Positions 33,885 through 42,176 of a stretch of DNA of 64,000 nt are shown in pieces. The notes under the pieces are model-generated. The model searched no databases, had not been told where the DNA came from, and was given only the letters and a program-made list of their open reading frames with translations. The DNA is from Streptomyces bicolor (lineage in GTDB: Bacteria > Actinomycetota > Actinomycetes > Streptomycetales > Streptomycetaceae). Positions within the stretch are counted from its first letter, which is position 1; each line of letters opens with the position of its first letter. The translations under genes were made by a program, and so were the position numbers. Location of the stretch: positions 1-64,000 of the forward strand of contig NZ_JOFS01000028.1 in assembly GCF_000719285.1 (NCBI RefSeq), in the 5' to 3' direction.

Positions 33885-35078
33885 ATGAGAAGAATGACGA
33901 TCATGGTCAGCGCCGCGGTGCTGACCGTCTCCCTCGCGTCCCCCGCGGTGGCCGACCGTTGCGGAGAGGACTTCGGCCGCGCCACGCTGACCGGCTTCGC
34001 GTCGCTGCCCGCCGAGACGTTCGTGCCGGGCAGCGAGCCGTCCGGCTCCGCCATCGGCGCGGGCCCCTTCAACGGGATAGCGGCGCCCTTCGCCCACCAG
34101 CCCGTGCAGGGTTTCAGCGGCGTCGTGAACCGGCGCGACGGCACCTTCGACGTGCTGTCGGACAACGGGTACGGCACCAAGGCCAACAGCGCCGACTTCG
34201 TGCTCCGCGTCCACCACATCAAGCCCGACACGCGGACCGGGAAGGTCGCGGTGCTCGGCGGATTCAACCTGAGCGACCCCGACCACCACGTGCCGTTCCC
34301 GCTCACGCGGGCCGACCGGGTGCTCACCGGCGCCGACTTCGACGTCGAGTCGATCCAGCGGATGCCGGACGGGACGTACTGGATCGGTGACGAGTTCGGC
34401 CCCTGGCTGCTGCACTTCTCCGCCAAGGGCCGCCTCCTGGAGGCGCCCATCGCGCTCGACGGGGTGAGGGCGCCGGAGAACCCGTACCTGAACGGTGCGC
34501 AGCCGAACATCGGCAGCAGCAAGGGCTTCGAGGGCCTGGTCCGCTCCGTGGACGGCCGTCACCTCTACCCGCTCCTCGAGGGCACGGTGACCGGAGACAC
34601 GCCCGGCGACCTGCGGTTCAGCGAGTTCGACCTGTTCGAGCGCGCCTACACCGGGAAGCGCTTCGTCTACCGACTGGAGTCGACCTCGAACGCCATCGGC
34701 GACGCCATCGCCGTCGACCGGCACCGGTTCCTGGTCATCGAGCGCGACGGCGGACAGGGCGACACGGCGAAGTTCAAGCGCGTCTACCTCGCCGACACCC
34801 GGGACCGCGACGGCGACGGACTGATGGACAAGACCCTGGTCGCCGACCTGCTGGACATCGCCAACCCCAAGGGGCTCGGCGGCTTCGGGGAGACTTTCCG
34901 CTTCCCGTTCCAGACCATCGAGGACGTGAACCTCGTCGACGACCGGACGCTGGCGGTCCTGAACGACAACAACTTCCCCTTCTCGTCCGGCCGTACGGCG
35001 GGCAAGGCGGACGACAACGAGTTCATCACCATCCGGCTCTCGGCCCCGCTGCACGCGGACAAGCGCGCGTTCCGCTGA
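33885..35078 (+). CDS. secreted esterase-like phytase-family protein
   Basis: A 397-aa exported protein. The signal peptide MRRMTIMVSAAVLTVSLASPAVA is followed by the esterase-like/phytase domain: VLSDNGYGTKANSADF, DFDVESIQRMPDGTYWIGDEFGP, GFEGLVRSVDGRHLYPLLEG and ERDGGQGDTAKFK, ending FPFSSGR..DDNEFI. These Asp/Glu-rich blocks match the six-bladed propeller family with esterase-like or phosphodiesterase activity whose substrates are poorly defined. It is monocistronic in appearance, 53 bp after the MFS stop, and probably has a role in phosphate or ester scavenging outside the cell. Confidence 0.85.
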   Translation: MRRMTIMVSAAVLTVSLASPAVADRCGEDFGRATLTGFASLPAETFVPGSEPSGSAIGAGPFNGIAAPFAHQPVQGFSGVVNRRDGTFDVLSDNGYGTKANSADFVLRVHHIKPDTRTGKVAVLGGFNLSDPDHHVPFPLTRADRVLTGADFDVESIQRMPDGTYWIGDEFGPWLLHFSAKGRLLEAPIALDGVRAPENPYLNGAQPNIGSSKGFEGLVRSVDGRHLYPLLEGTVTGDTPGDLRFSEFDLFERAYTGKRFVYRLESTSNAIGDAIAVDRHRFLVIERDGGQGDTAKFKRVYLADTRDRDGDGLMDKTLVADLLDIANPKGLGGFGETFRFPFQTIEDVNLVDDRTLAVLNDNNFPFSSGRTAGKADDNEFITIRLSAPLHADKRAFR

Positions 35079-35369
35079 CGGTGCCGCGTGCCTGGACCGG
35101 TCGACACAGGCGATCGGTCCAGCCACGCGGACTTGCCATGCTCACGCGAGAACGGAGGTCCATGATCGGCCCGCCGCGCGAGCTGCGGTCAGGCTCCTGG
35201 ACGAGACAGTAATGAAACGGTTCAACATCGAGGATTGCTGTGACAGTTCAGGGAATGGGGTGAATGGTGTGACGACCTTCACTCCGATGTGGCGGAAAGT
35301 GATGAATTCCTTACGGAAGAAGCGCGTAAGTGACGGTAATTCACACGCACTGTGCACCGGAGGTTCACC
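35079..35369 (+). promoter_or_regulatory. A/T-richer leader of the RiPP operon
   Basis: This 291-bp gap is clearly less GC-rich than its surroundings from about 35205 to 35350 (for example GAATTCCTTACGG and GGTAATTCACACGC). Repeated words TGAATGGTGTGACG, AGTGATGAATTCC and GTAAGTGACGGTAATTC suggest regulator sites, but I cannot match a known box. It should contain the promoter for the precursor peptide gene; a GGAGG ribosome site lies at 35358-35363. Confidence 0.4.
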
Positions 35370-35561
35370 ATGCGACCGTTCACTCTCAACTACGCCTCGC
35401 CCAGGGGGCTTTCCGTAGCAGTGACGCCCTATCACTTCGACCCGGCCCGCCAGCTGAACGTGCTACCCGACGGCCGGCCCGCCGTCAGTGACCCGGACCT
35501 CCTGCTCGCCGTCGGCACCACGACGTCCACCGCCGGATCCGCGACCCACTTCGACGACTGA
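35370..35561 (+). CDS. ATP-grasp-modified RiPP precursor peptide
   Basis: A 63-aa precursor of the family paired with SAV_5884-type ATP-grasp maturases. The leader begins MRPFTLNYASPRG and holds the family pattern YHFDPARQLNVLPDGRPAVSD, recognisable by Y-D-x3-Q...DGxP. The C-terminal core is TTTSTAGSATHFDD: several Ser/Thr hydroxyls and two terminal Asp carboxylates, the groups that ATP-grasp enzymes of this class link as esters. CGGAGG lies 7 nt before the ATG. The maturase gene follows after 14 bp. The product is not known. The annotation rests on this pattern and on the neighbour. Confidence 0.85.
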   Translation: MRPFTLNYASPRGLSVAVTPYHFDPARQLNVLPDGRPAVSDPDLLLAVGTTTSTAGSATHFDD

Positions 35562-35575
35562 CGATCCGGCCGCGA

Positions 35576-36520
35576 ATGACCGTACTGATCCTCACGTCCG
35601 AGGAGGACGTGACCGCCGACATGGTGGTGGCCGAACTGCACGGCATGGGCACGCCCGTGCTGCGTCTGGACCCCGCCGATCTGCCCGGCAAGGCCGTGCT
35701 GTCCGCCGACTACGCGCACGGCGACTTCGACGGCCACCTGTCGGTCAACGGGCATGTGCTCAGCATGAGCGGGCTGCGCTCCGTCTGGGTGCGCAGGCCC
35801 GGCGAACCTGCCGCGCACGCCGCACACCCCTCACCGTGGCTGACCGCCGAGACCCGGCAGGCGCTCTACGGGATGCTGCACTCGGCCAACGCACGGTGGA
35901 TGAACCACCCGCGCAACGCCGACCAGGCACGCCTGAAGCCCTGGCAGTTGCGGGTCGCCCACCTCAGCGGCTTCGCCGTGCCGCCGACGGTCTTCACCAC
36001 GGCACCGAGGCTGGCGCGGGAGTTCACCGAGGAGCACCGGGACGTCGTGGTGAAGTCCGCCTCGGGACCGCCGCCCGATGACCCGTCGCTGGCGTTGCCC
36101 ACCACCCTCATCGGCCCCGACGCCGACTTCTCGGCCGTCGGGGCCGGGCCCGCGCTGCTCCAGCGGTACGTCCACAAGAGCGCCGACATCCGGCTGACCT
36201 GCGTCGGCACCCGGCTGTTCGCCGCGCGCAAGACCGCCGAACCGGGCCAGGTCGACGGCCGCTACGGTGACACCGGGCACACCTGGCAGCCGGTTCCCGT
36301 TCCCGACCGCATCGGCAAGTCGGTGCACGAGTACGTCACTCTGGCCGGACTGGCGTACGCGGCCTTCGACTTCGCCGAGGACGAGGACGGCATCTGGTGG
36401 TTCCTGGAGTGCAACCAGGGCGGCCAGTTCGGCTTCGTCGAGCTGGAGACCGGGCAGCCCATCGCCCAGACGGTCGCCCTGTGGCTGGCACAACGCAGGG
36501 CGGACCGCCGCGGCGGGTGA
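35576..36520 (+). CDS. ATP-grasp ribosomal peptide maturase (SAV_5884-type)
   Basis: A 314-aa ATP-grasp ligase predicted to activate side-chain carboxylates of the core peptide with ATP and form intramolecular ester or amide links. The N-terminal domain has VLILTSEEDVTADMVV and a LRSVWVRRPGEP segment. Family marks further on are NHPRNADQARLKPWQLR, VVVKSASG (ATP-binding Lys), LLQRYVHKSADIRLTCVG and FDFAEDEDGIWWFLECNQGGQF, with the metal-binding Asp/Glu and ECN residues intact. It directly follows its precursor gene, and a P450 gene comes 53 bp later. No methyltransferase often seen in this system is nearby. Confidence 0.9.
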   Translation: MTVLILTSEEDVTADMVVAELHGMGTPVLRLDPADLPGKAVLSADYAHGDFDGHLSVNGHVLSMSGLRSVWVRRPGEPAAHAAHPSPWLTAETRQALYGMLHSANARWMNHPRNADQARLKPWQLRVAHLSGFAVPPTVFTTAPRLAREFTEEHRDVVVKSASGPPPDDPSLALPTTLIGPDADFSAVGAGPALLQRYVHKSADIRLTCVGTRLFAARKTAEPGQVDGRYGDTGHTWQPVPVPDRIGKSVHEYVTLAGLAYAAFDFAEDEDGIWWFLECNQGGQFGFVELETGQPIAQTVALWLAQRRADRRGG

Positions 36521-36573
36521 GTCCCTCGCCGGACCCGGCGAGGAGGCAGCGGACGCACGGGAGGAAGACGGGG

Positions 36574-37800
36574 ATGACCACGCGGCGGACGATCGCGCCG
36601 GAAGAGCTCGACACGCTGAACCTGGCCGATCCGCGGCTGCACGCGGAGAGCGACCTGTCCGCCGTGTGGTGCCACTTGAGGGAGTCCCGGCCGGTCCACT
36701 GGAACCCGGCGACCGACACGGCACCCGGCTTCTGGGTGGTCACCCGGCACGCCGACGTCACCGCCGTGTACCGCGACAACGCGGTCTTCACGTCCGAGGG
36801 CGGCAACGTCCTGGAGACCCTGCTCGCGGGCGGCGACTCCGCTGCCGGCCGCATGCTCGCGATCACCGACGGGGACCGGCACCGCGAGCTGCGCCGGATC
36901 CTGATGTCGGCGTTCTCACCGCGCGCTCTGGAGCCGGTCGTCGCCAGTGTGCGGCGCACCGTGGAACGACTGCTGCGCGAGGCGATCGAGAAGGGCAGCT
37001 GTGACTTCGCCGCCGACGTGGCGGCCGGGATACCCCTGGGCGCCATCTGCGATCTGCTGGGCGTGCCCGACCGGGACCGGGCCTACGTGCTCAGTCTGAC
37101 CTCCTCCGCCCTGGGCTCGCACGAGGCGGACGGTACGGCGGCCGACGCGTGGATCGCCAGGAACGAGATCCTGCTCTACTTCGCCGGCCTCGCCCGCGAC
37201 CGGCGCGACAGCGGCCACGCCGACGTCATCGCACTGCTCGCGGGCAGCAAGGTGAACGGGCTGCCGCTGGACGACGACGAGATCATGCTCAACTGCTACA
37301 GCCTGATCCTCGGCGGCGACGAGACGGCCCGCCTGTCCATGGTCGGCGCCGCCCTCGCCCTGCTGGAACACCCCGGCCAGTGGCAGGCCCTCAAGCGGGG
37401 CGACGCCGTCATCGACACCGCCGTCGAGGAGATCCTGCGCTGGACGACCCCCGCCCTGCACTCGGGACGCACCGCGACGGCCGACGCCGAGGTCGGCGGC
37501 CATCCGATCAAGGAGGGCGAGATCGTCACCGTCTGGAACGCCTCCGCCAACCATGACGAGCGGCTCTTCGACGCCCCCGGCGAGCTGCGCCTGGACCGCA
37601 CCCCCAACAAGCACGTCACCTTCGCCTACGGCCCGCACTTCTGCCTCGGCGCCTACCTGGCCCGGGCCGAGATCGGGGCCGTACTGGCCGGCCTGCGCGC
37701 TCTCGTGGCGGAGATGGAGCAGACGGGCCCCGCGAAGCCCGTCTACTCCAACTTCCTCAGCGGCCTGAGCGCACTGCCGCTCGCGCTGCAGGCAGCCTGA
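36574..37800 (+). CDS. cytochrome P450 of the RiPP cluster
   Basis: A 408-aa P450. The heme loop is FAYGPHFCLGAYLAR, the K-helix motif is EEILR, and the I-helix carries LILGGDETAR: Gly-Gly-Asp-Glu-Thr, so the acid-alcohol pair is kept. The ATG follows GGGAGGAAG at good spacing and lies 53 bp after the maturase, so it is probably co-transcribed and oxidises the cyclised peptide (hydroxylation or cross-linking). Similar P450s also act on small molecules, so the link is positional. Three 15-bp tandem repeats start 3 bp after its stop. Confidence 0.88.
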   Translation: MTTRRTIAPEELDTLNLADPRLHAESDLSAVWCHLRESRPVHWNPATDTAPGFWVVTRHADVTAVYRDNAVFTSEGGNVLETLLAGGDSAAGRMLAITDGDRHRELRRILMSAFSPRALEPVVASVRRTVERLLREAIEKGSCDFAADVAAGIPLGAICDLLGVPDRDRAYVLSLTSSALGSHEADGTAADAWIARNEILLYFAGLARDRRDSGHADVIALLAGSKVNGLPLDDDEIMLNCYSLILGGDETARLSMVGAALALLEHPGQWQALKRGDAVIDTAVEEILRWTTPALHSGRTATADAEVGGHPIKEGEIVTVWNASANHDERLFDAPGELRLDRTPNKHVTFAYGPHFCLGAYLARAEIGAVLAGLRALVAEMEQTGPAKPVYSNFLSGLSALPLALQAA

Positions 37801-37802
37801 CA

Positions 37803-37845
37803 CCTACGTACCGCTGCCCTACGTACCGCCGACCTGCGTACCGCT
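37803..37845 (+). repeat. 3 x 15-bp tandem repeat
   Basis: CCTACGTACCGCT at 37803, CCTACGTACCGCC at 37818 and CCTGCGTACCGCT at 37833 repeat with an exact period of 15 bp directly after the P450 stop. Each contains the palindrome TACGTA or a variant of it. The array ends at the stop codon of the minus-strand isomerase remnant. Function unknown; it may be a binding-site array or simple slippage. Confidence 0.8.
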
Positions 37846-38215
37846 CACGCGGCCAGCTCCTTGCGGATGCGGTCCAGCATGAACGCCGAGGACTCCTTGG
37901 CCCGTTCCTCCCAGGTGAAGACGCAGGCCGTGGCGACGCCGTCGAAGTTCAGCTCGCGCAGCGTGCCGAAGAAGCGTCCCGGTCGACCTCGCCCTGACCG
38001 ATGTCCAGGTGCTGGTGGATACGGGCCGCGGTGCCGGGCGGGTTGAGGATGGAGCGCAGGCCGGACGAACTCTTGTGGTTGAGGGAGTCCGCGATGTGCA
38101 CGTGCTGGAGCTTGTCACCGGCGTAGCGCATCATCGCCGCGATGTCCGCCGTCGGATCCGACCCGGACAGGTGGAAGGAGTGCGGGGCGCAGTAGAGGAG
38201 CGGACGTCGATGGGC
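37845..38215 (-). pseudogene. sugar phosphate isomerase/epimerase remnant
   Basis: Minus-strand remnant of the C-terminal third of a xylose-isomerase-like TIM-barrel protein. One frame reads YCAPHSFHLSG then MMRYAGDKLQHVHIADSLNH and IHQHLDIGQGEVD; after a frameshift near 37975-37985 the next frame reads LRELNFDGVATACVFTWE and FMLDRIRKELAA, then a stop. HVHIAD and HLDIGQGEVD are the typical metal-ligand strands of the family. The N-terminal two thirds are missing, being cut off before the NlpC/P60 gene. It cannot encode an active enzyme. Confidence 0.7.
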
Positions 38216-38291
38216 GCGCTCTAGTGGCAGGTGCTATGCGGCGGTCCGGAGGCGACCGCCGGTTGCGGTCGCCGCGACGTCGGTCGAGGGA

Positions 38292-39944
38292 TCAGGCGGG
38301 TCGTATCACGCTGTGGATCGCCGACTCCCCGGCGTAGTGGATCGACTCCTCGCGTATGACGGCTCCCGGGCCGGGGGCGTGGATCATCATGCCGTTTCCG
38401 GAGTAGATGCCGACGTGGCCGACGTGGAAGAGGACCAGGTCGCCCGGTTCCACGTAGGTGAGGGCGATGCCGCGCCCGGCGGTCGCCTGCTCCTGCGGGG
38501 TGCGGGGGAGCGTGATGCCGGCGGCCTTCCAGGCGGCCTGGGTGAGGCCCCCGCCGTCGTAGGCGTCCGGGCCTGTAGTGCCCCAGACGCAGGGCTTGCC
38601 GATCTGGGCGCGAGCGAAGTCCAGGGCCCGCACGGCCCGGGTGTCCTGAGGTGCTGTGGCGGTGAGGGCCGAGCTCGTGTCGAAGGTCTGGCTCGGGGTG
38701 AGGACCTGGCTGGTGTCGTAGCCCGGGATCGAGGTGAGGGCCTGACTGGTGTCGTAGCGCGGGATCGGAGTGAGGGCCTGACTGGTGTCGTAGGCCTGGC
38801 TCGCGGTGAAGGACTGGCCGGTGTCGAAGGCCCCGCTCGTGACGGTGGGCTGGTTGATGGCGGTTGCCGCAGTGGTGTCGACGGGCTGAACTGCCGTGCC
38901 GGACCAGGCCGTTGAGCCCGCCGGGACCGGGGTCAGGTCGGCCGCTCCGAGGTCCTGGAGTGCCTCCCAGCGCGTGTCGGCCGAGGGCTGGATCCGGGCC
39001 GGTGCGGTGTTCCAGGTGTCGGCGGCCGACGCCTGGCCCAGCGGGGTCTCGATCGGCAGGAGTGACGTCGTCTGCCGCGCTGTGTGCGCGGACATCAGCT
39101 CGCGCGCCCGGTCGAGCTTGCGCTGGTTCCGCTCCTTGGTCGTCCGCAGGGACGAGCGCTGCTGCTGTGGGGCGGCCGTCACCTCGGCGGCGGGTTCGGC
39201 CGTCGGGGCGGGCAGGGCGAGGGCGGTCTCGGTGCTCCGAGTGCTCTGCGTGCCCTGGGTGGCCCAGCCGGTCTCCGGTGGCGTCTCCGGGGCGGCCGGC
39301 AGGGCGGCGATCGGGCCGGCGGTCAGCTCCGCCACGGGGGCCGTTCCGGGGGCCACGGCGGCCGGCAGCTCGGCGACCGGTGCGGCGGGCAGCTCGGCGA
39401 CCGGTACGGCGGGCAGCTCCAGGGCGGCGCGGCCGGAGGCGTCCCGCGCGCGATCGGTGAGGCCGTCCATCGCGCGCTCCGCCGGGCGCGCGGACCGTGC
39501 ACCGGTGGGGCGGTCCGGCATTCTGTCGCGCGGCAGCACGGCCGGGACCGTCGGACCCAGCTTCGAGCGGGCGACGTCGAACCACTGCCGGGCGACGCTG
39601 TCGAGCGCGGGGTCGCCGCGCCTGCTCTCCTCGTTCCGGGAGTCCCGGGCCGTGGCGGCGGGCCTGCGTCCGGTGTCCGTCGGCCGGTCGGCTCGCTTGC
39701 GTGGTCCCGTCGCCGAAGCGCGGGTGGCGTTGAAGGTGCCGGTGTCGGACTCTGCCTGGTCATACAGGGAGCTGATCCGTCGGCTGACCTCCTCGCGACT
39801 CGGGGTCTCGTCCCCTGCGGAGGGGGCGGCGTTGGCCGTCTGGGCGAGCAGGGCCACAGAGGTGAGGGCCGCCGACGCGAGTGCGGAATTGCGCATGCCG
39901 GGGAGGCTCAGAGCCCCCGGACGCGCCGTGCGTTCCGGCGCCAT
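38292..39944 (-). CDS. NlpC/P60-type cell-wall protein lacking the catalytic Cys
   Basis: A 550-aa exported protein with a signal peptide ending near residue 40 (LLAQTANAAPS), a long disordered, Ala/Pro/Thr-rich middle and a C-terminal NlpC/P60 domain (about 435-550). In active endopeptidases the motif is DCSGLTQ; here residues 463-468 read DGGGLT, so the nucleophilic Cys is replaced by Gly, while His510 (HVGHVGIYSG) is kept. A Cys occurs earlier at KPCVWG but not in the active position. Residues 373-432 are five copies of a 12-residue repeat of the type YDTSQALTPIPR. AVAEL/PAAPVAEL repeats lie further upstream. A ydaO-type riboswitch precedes it. It may bind peptidoglycan without cutting it. 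Confidence 0.85.
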   Translation of the reverse strand: MAPERTARPGALSLPGMRNSALASAALTSVALLAQTANAAPSAGDETPSREEVSRRISSLYDQAESDTGTFNATRASATGPRKRADRPTDTGRRPAATARDSRNEESRRGDPALDSVARQWFDVARSKLGPTVPAVLPRDRMPDRPTGARSARPAERAMDGLTDRARDASGRAALELPAVPVAELPAAPVAELPAAVAPGTAPVAELTAGPIAALPAAPETPPETGWATQGTQSTRSTETALALPAPTAEPAAEVTAAPQQQRSSLRTTKERNQRKLDRARELMSAHTARQTTSLLPIETPLGQASAADTWNTAPARIQPSADTRWEALQDLGAADLTPVPAGSTAWSGTAVQPVDTTAATAINQPTVTSGAFDTGQSFTASQAYDTSQALTPIPRYDTSQALTSIPGYDTSQVLTPSQTFDTSSALTATAPQDTRAVRALDFARAQIGKPCVWGTTGPDAYDGGGLTQAAWKAAGITLPRTPQEQATAGRGIALTYVEPGDLVLFHVGHVGIYSGNGMMIHAPGPGAVIREESIHYAGESAIHSVIRPA

Positions 39945-39961
39945 GGGCGACGTACTCCTTC

Positions 39962-40130
39962 CGTGCTCCGCCTACCGGGTCAGCGGTGGGGGTACACCCA
40001 GGCCGTCCAGGCCCTGGGGGTGGGTTCGGGCGGTCGGTTCGGAAGGTGTGCCCTACGGCCCGCTGCCCGGAGGGCAGTTGGGCCGATTCACCCCAAGTTC
40101 GGTTGGGTCCCCGGCTCCAGTGGCCCGTGA
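39962..40130 (-). promoter_or_regulatory. ydaO-type c-di-AMP riboswitch
   Basis: Upstream of the NlpC/P60 gene, the minus strand reads GCCACTGGAGCCGGGGACC (from about 40125), CTTGGGGTGAATCGG, GTAGGGCACACCTTCCGAACC, CGCTGACCCGGTAGGCGG and then GGAAGGAG just before the start codon. These are the conserved blocks of Streptomyces ydaO-yuaA leaders, which bind c-di-AMP and switch off cell-wall hydrolase genes. The order and spacing fit, and the downstream gene is the expected type. Further upstream, to 40300, one finds A/T-richer promoter sequence. Confidence 0.8.
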
Positions 40131-40300
40131 GGACGCACCGGATTGGGCGGAGGCCGCGCGTCCCGACGGGGTTCGCCGGAGGTCGTCGTGCGGCCTAGGC
40201 GTAACCTAGCCAACTTGTGTGACTCACGTGAAGATTGACGTGTGAAATGTCCGATACGTTTTTGTGACCTTCGACGCTCGATGCGCATGGACGGCCGGAC

Positions 40301-41365
40301 TCACTTCGCGGCGCGTTGGCTCCGCCACGCCTCGTAATGATCGAGGACCGTCTGCTCGATCGGGCGGTAGGTGATACCGAGTTCGCTCACGCTCCGGCTG
40401 TTGTCCACTCGGAAGCGGATGCCGAGGTGTTTGCGGATGTAGTCCTGGGTCAGCCCGAAGGCCGGGCCCAGGACGCGTACGGGCCAGTGGGGGAGCGCGG
40501 TGCGCGGGAGGCGCGGGTCGCGGGGATACCGGGTCCGCAGGATGCGCGCCATGTCGTGGAAGGACGTCATGGTCGGGGCGGCGAGGATGTAACGGCCCTT
40601 CGCGTCCGGGTTCTCCGCGGCCGTGATGTGCGCGTCGGCCACCTCGCGCACGTCCACCGTGGTGAAGCTGAAGTCCGGGGCGCCGTAGAAGAAGTAGCCC
40701 TTGAACAGCTCCTCCAGCAGGAACAGGCTGCCGGACTCCGAGGCGGGGGTGAGGGAAGGGCCCAGGATCAGGCCCGGGTTGACCGACACCATCCGCCAGC
40801 GGCCCTGGGCGGCCTCCGCATCCCATGCCGCGCGCTCCGCGACCGTCTTGGCGTAGTGGTACGGGTTGTTCTCCACCGTGCTGGTGGTGTTGAAGTACCG
40901 CTCCGACAGCACGCCGTCGTCCATGGCCAGGACGTCGGCGTAGTCGCCGAAGATCGCGCCCACGGTGGAGGTGAGGATGAGCTTCTCCACCGTGGGCGTC
41001 CGCTCGATGGCCGCCAGCACGTTGCGGGTGCCGAGCAGGGCCGGGTCGACCATGTCCCGGCGGCCGTCCTTGATCTTCTCCGGCATGCGGAACGGCGACG
41101 CCACATGGAACACGACGCGGCACCCGCTCATCGCCTCGTTGAAGGAACCCTCCGTCAGCAAGTCCGCCTCGAACAGGGTCAGTCGGCCCGGATGCGCGTC
41201 CCGCAGCTCCCGCAGCGGCCGTGTCTTCGCCGCGCCGGCAGCGCCGCGCACGGTGGTGTGGACGTCGTAGCCGCGCTCCAGAAGCCGCTTGACCAGATGG
41301 CTGCCGACGAACCCGCTGCCACCGGTGACCAACACGGCCGTCGCCCCGTCTGCGCCCACCCTCAC
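40301..41365 (-). CDS. NAD(P)-dependent SDR epimerase/reductase
   Basis: A 354-aa extended short-chain dehydrogenase of the dihydroflavonol-4-reductase/cinnamoyl-CoA-reductase-like group. The Rossmann nucleotide loop is VLVTGGSGFVGSHLVKRL, the catalytic pair is YHYAK (YxxxK), and the segment VSVNPGLILGPSL is typical of the group. It should reduce a carbonyl or epimerise a sugar-like substrate with NAD(P)H; the substrate cannot be told. It stands alone between two decayed genes, so no pathway context remains. Confidence 0.88.
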   Translation of the reverse strand: MRVGADGATAVLVTGGSGFVGSHLVKRLLERGYDVHTTVRGAAGAAKTRPLRELRDAHPGRLTLFEADLLTEGSFNEAMSGCRVVFHVASPFRMPEKIKDGRRDMVDPALLGTRNVLAAIERTPTVEKLILTSTVGAIFGDYADVLAMDDGVLSERYFNTTSTVENNPYHYAKTVAERAAWDAEAAQGRWRMVSVNPGLILGPSLTPASESGSLFLLEELFKGYFFYGAPDFSFTTVDVREVADAHITAAENPDAKGRYILAAPTMTSFHDMARILRTRYPRDPRLPRTALPHWPVRVLGPAFGLTQDYIRKHLGIRFRVDNSRSVSELGITYRPIEQTVLDHYEAWRSQRAAK

Positions 41366-41501
41366 TCCTTCTCCCGCGCGGAAGCCGGTCGATCACGGTA
41401 GCGGCGTTCGCTGTACGCGGCCAGGATTCGATCCCGCCGAGCACCGCCTTGAGGACGGGGCACGGCCGCGTTCGCGGCGACCAAGGCGTGCGTGACGATC
41501 G

Positions 41502-41700
41502 TCAGTGCGTGTCGCAGGAGTGGTCGAGGTTGGGGATGGCTGCCGCGAGATGCGTCATGGCCGCGAGGCCGATGCCCAGGTGGGCGTTGGAGTGCATCGA
41601 CAGGGCGATGTCGAACGCCTCGCAGACGTCGGCCAGTTCACGGGTACGGCGCAGTCCGCCCCAGTAGTGGTCGTCGGTGAGGAGCACCTGGATCGCGTCA
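41502..41700 (-). pseudogene. glucarate-dehydratase-like (enolase superfamily) remnant
   Basis: Minus-strand fragment reading GDAIQVLLTDDHYWGGLRRT, then ELADVCEAFDIALSMHSNAHLG and AAMTHLAAAIPNL, ending CDTH followed by a stop. This is the C-terminal barrel region of glucarate dehydratase-type enzymes, including the HSN segment; intact proteins continue past CDTH. Both ends are missing. It is the second sugar-acid catabolism remnant within 4 kb and lies just upstream of the injection system operon. Confidence 0.65.
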
Positions 41701-42176
41701 CCCCTGGAAAATCAGCCACGTTGTGTTGTGTACGACTCGGGGAGGTCGCATGGGTGTGCGGCCAGTCGAACAGCGTGAAGAACGGGGTTCCGGTGGCGGC
41801 AAGAGGGCGCGCGGGGTTCGGTGGTGATGCGTCCTGTGCGGGAACTGTGAACCACCTGGCCGGGGCGCGCAGGCGAGATGTGTGGATGCCGCGAGATGGC
41901 CTTCACCAAACCCCCTCCCGGGGTGGCCTGAAGGCGCCTTGCTCGGTCAACTTCGAACACGTGAAGGTGGGTTGAGCACTTGAGCATCAGGAGTCACAAG
42001 CGTGTGCTGCTTGAGCCGTGCGGCCGACCGCCCACGGTGATGACGGGGGAACTGGTGCGGTGTACGTGATGGCGTCGCTCGTGTGAGTGGCGTTTGCGTG
42101 CCCCGGGTCGGGAATGCCTCCTCTGCCATCTCTTGGTGCCTTTGTCCGGTACCCGAGACAGGGAGTAGGAGGGGGA
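41701..42176 (+). promoter_or_regulatory. leader region of the eCIS operon
   Basis: This 476-bp stretch separates the enolase remnant from the sheath gene. I find no convincing gene, though frames stay open by base composition. It should contain the promoter of the large injection-system operon. The only firm site is AGGAGG at 42167-42172, the ribosome site of the sheath gene. Confidence 0.4.

Noticed and set aside
35142..35435. Minus-strand 97-codon and plus-strand 68-codon frames before the RiPP precursor
   Set aside because: They lie in an A/T-richer promoter region, overlap the precursor gene and have no ribosome site or family resemblance.
41505..41975. Plus-strand 156-codon frame upstream of the sheath gene
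   Set aside because: It runs opposite the enolase remnant and has no start context or recognisable sequence.
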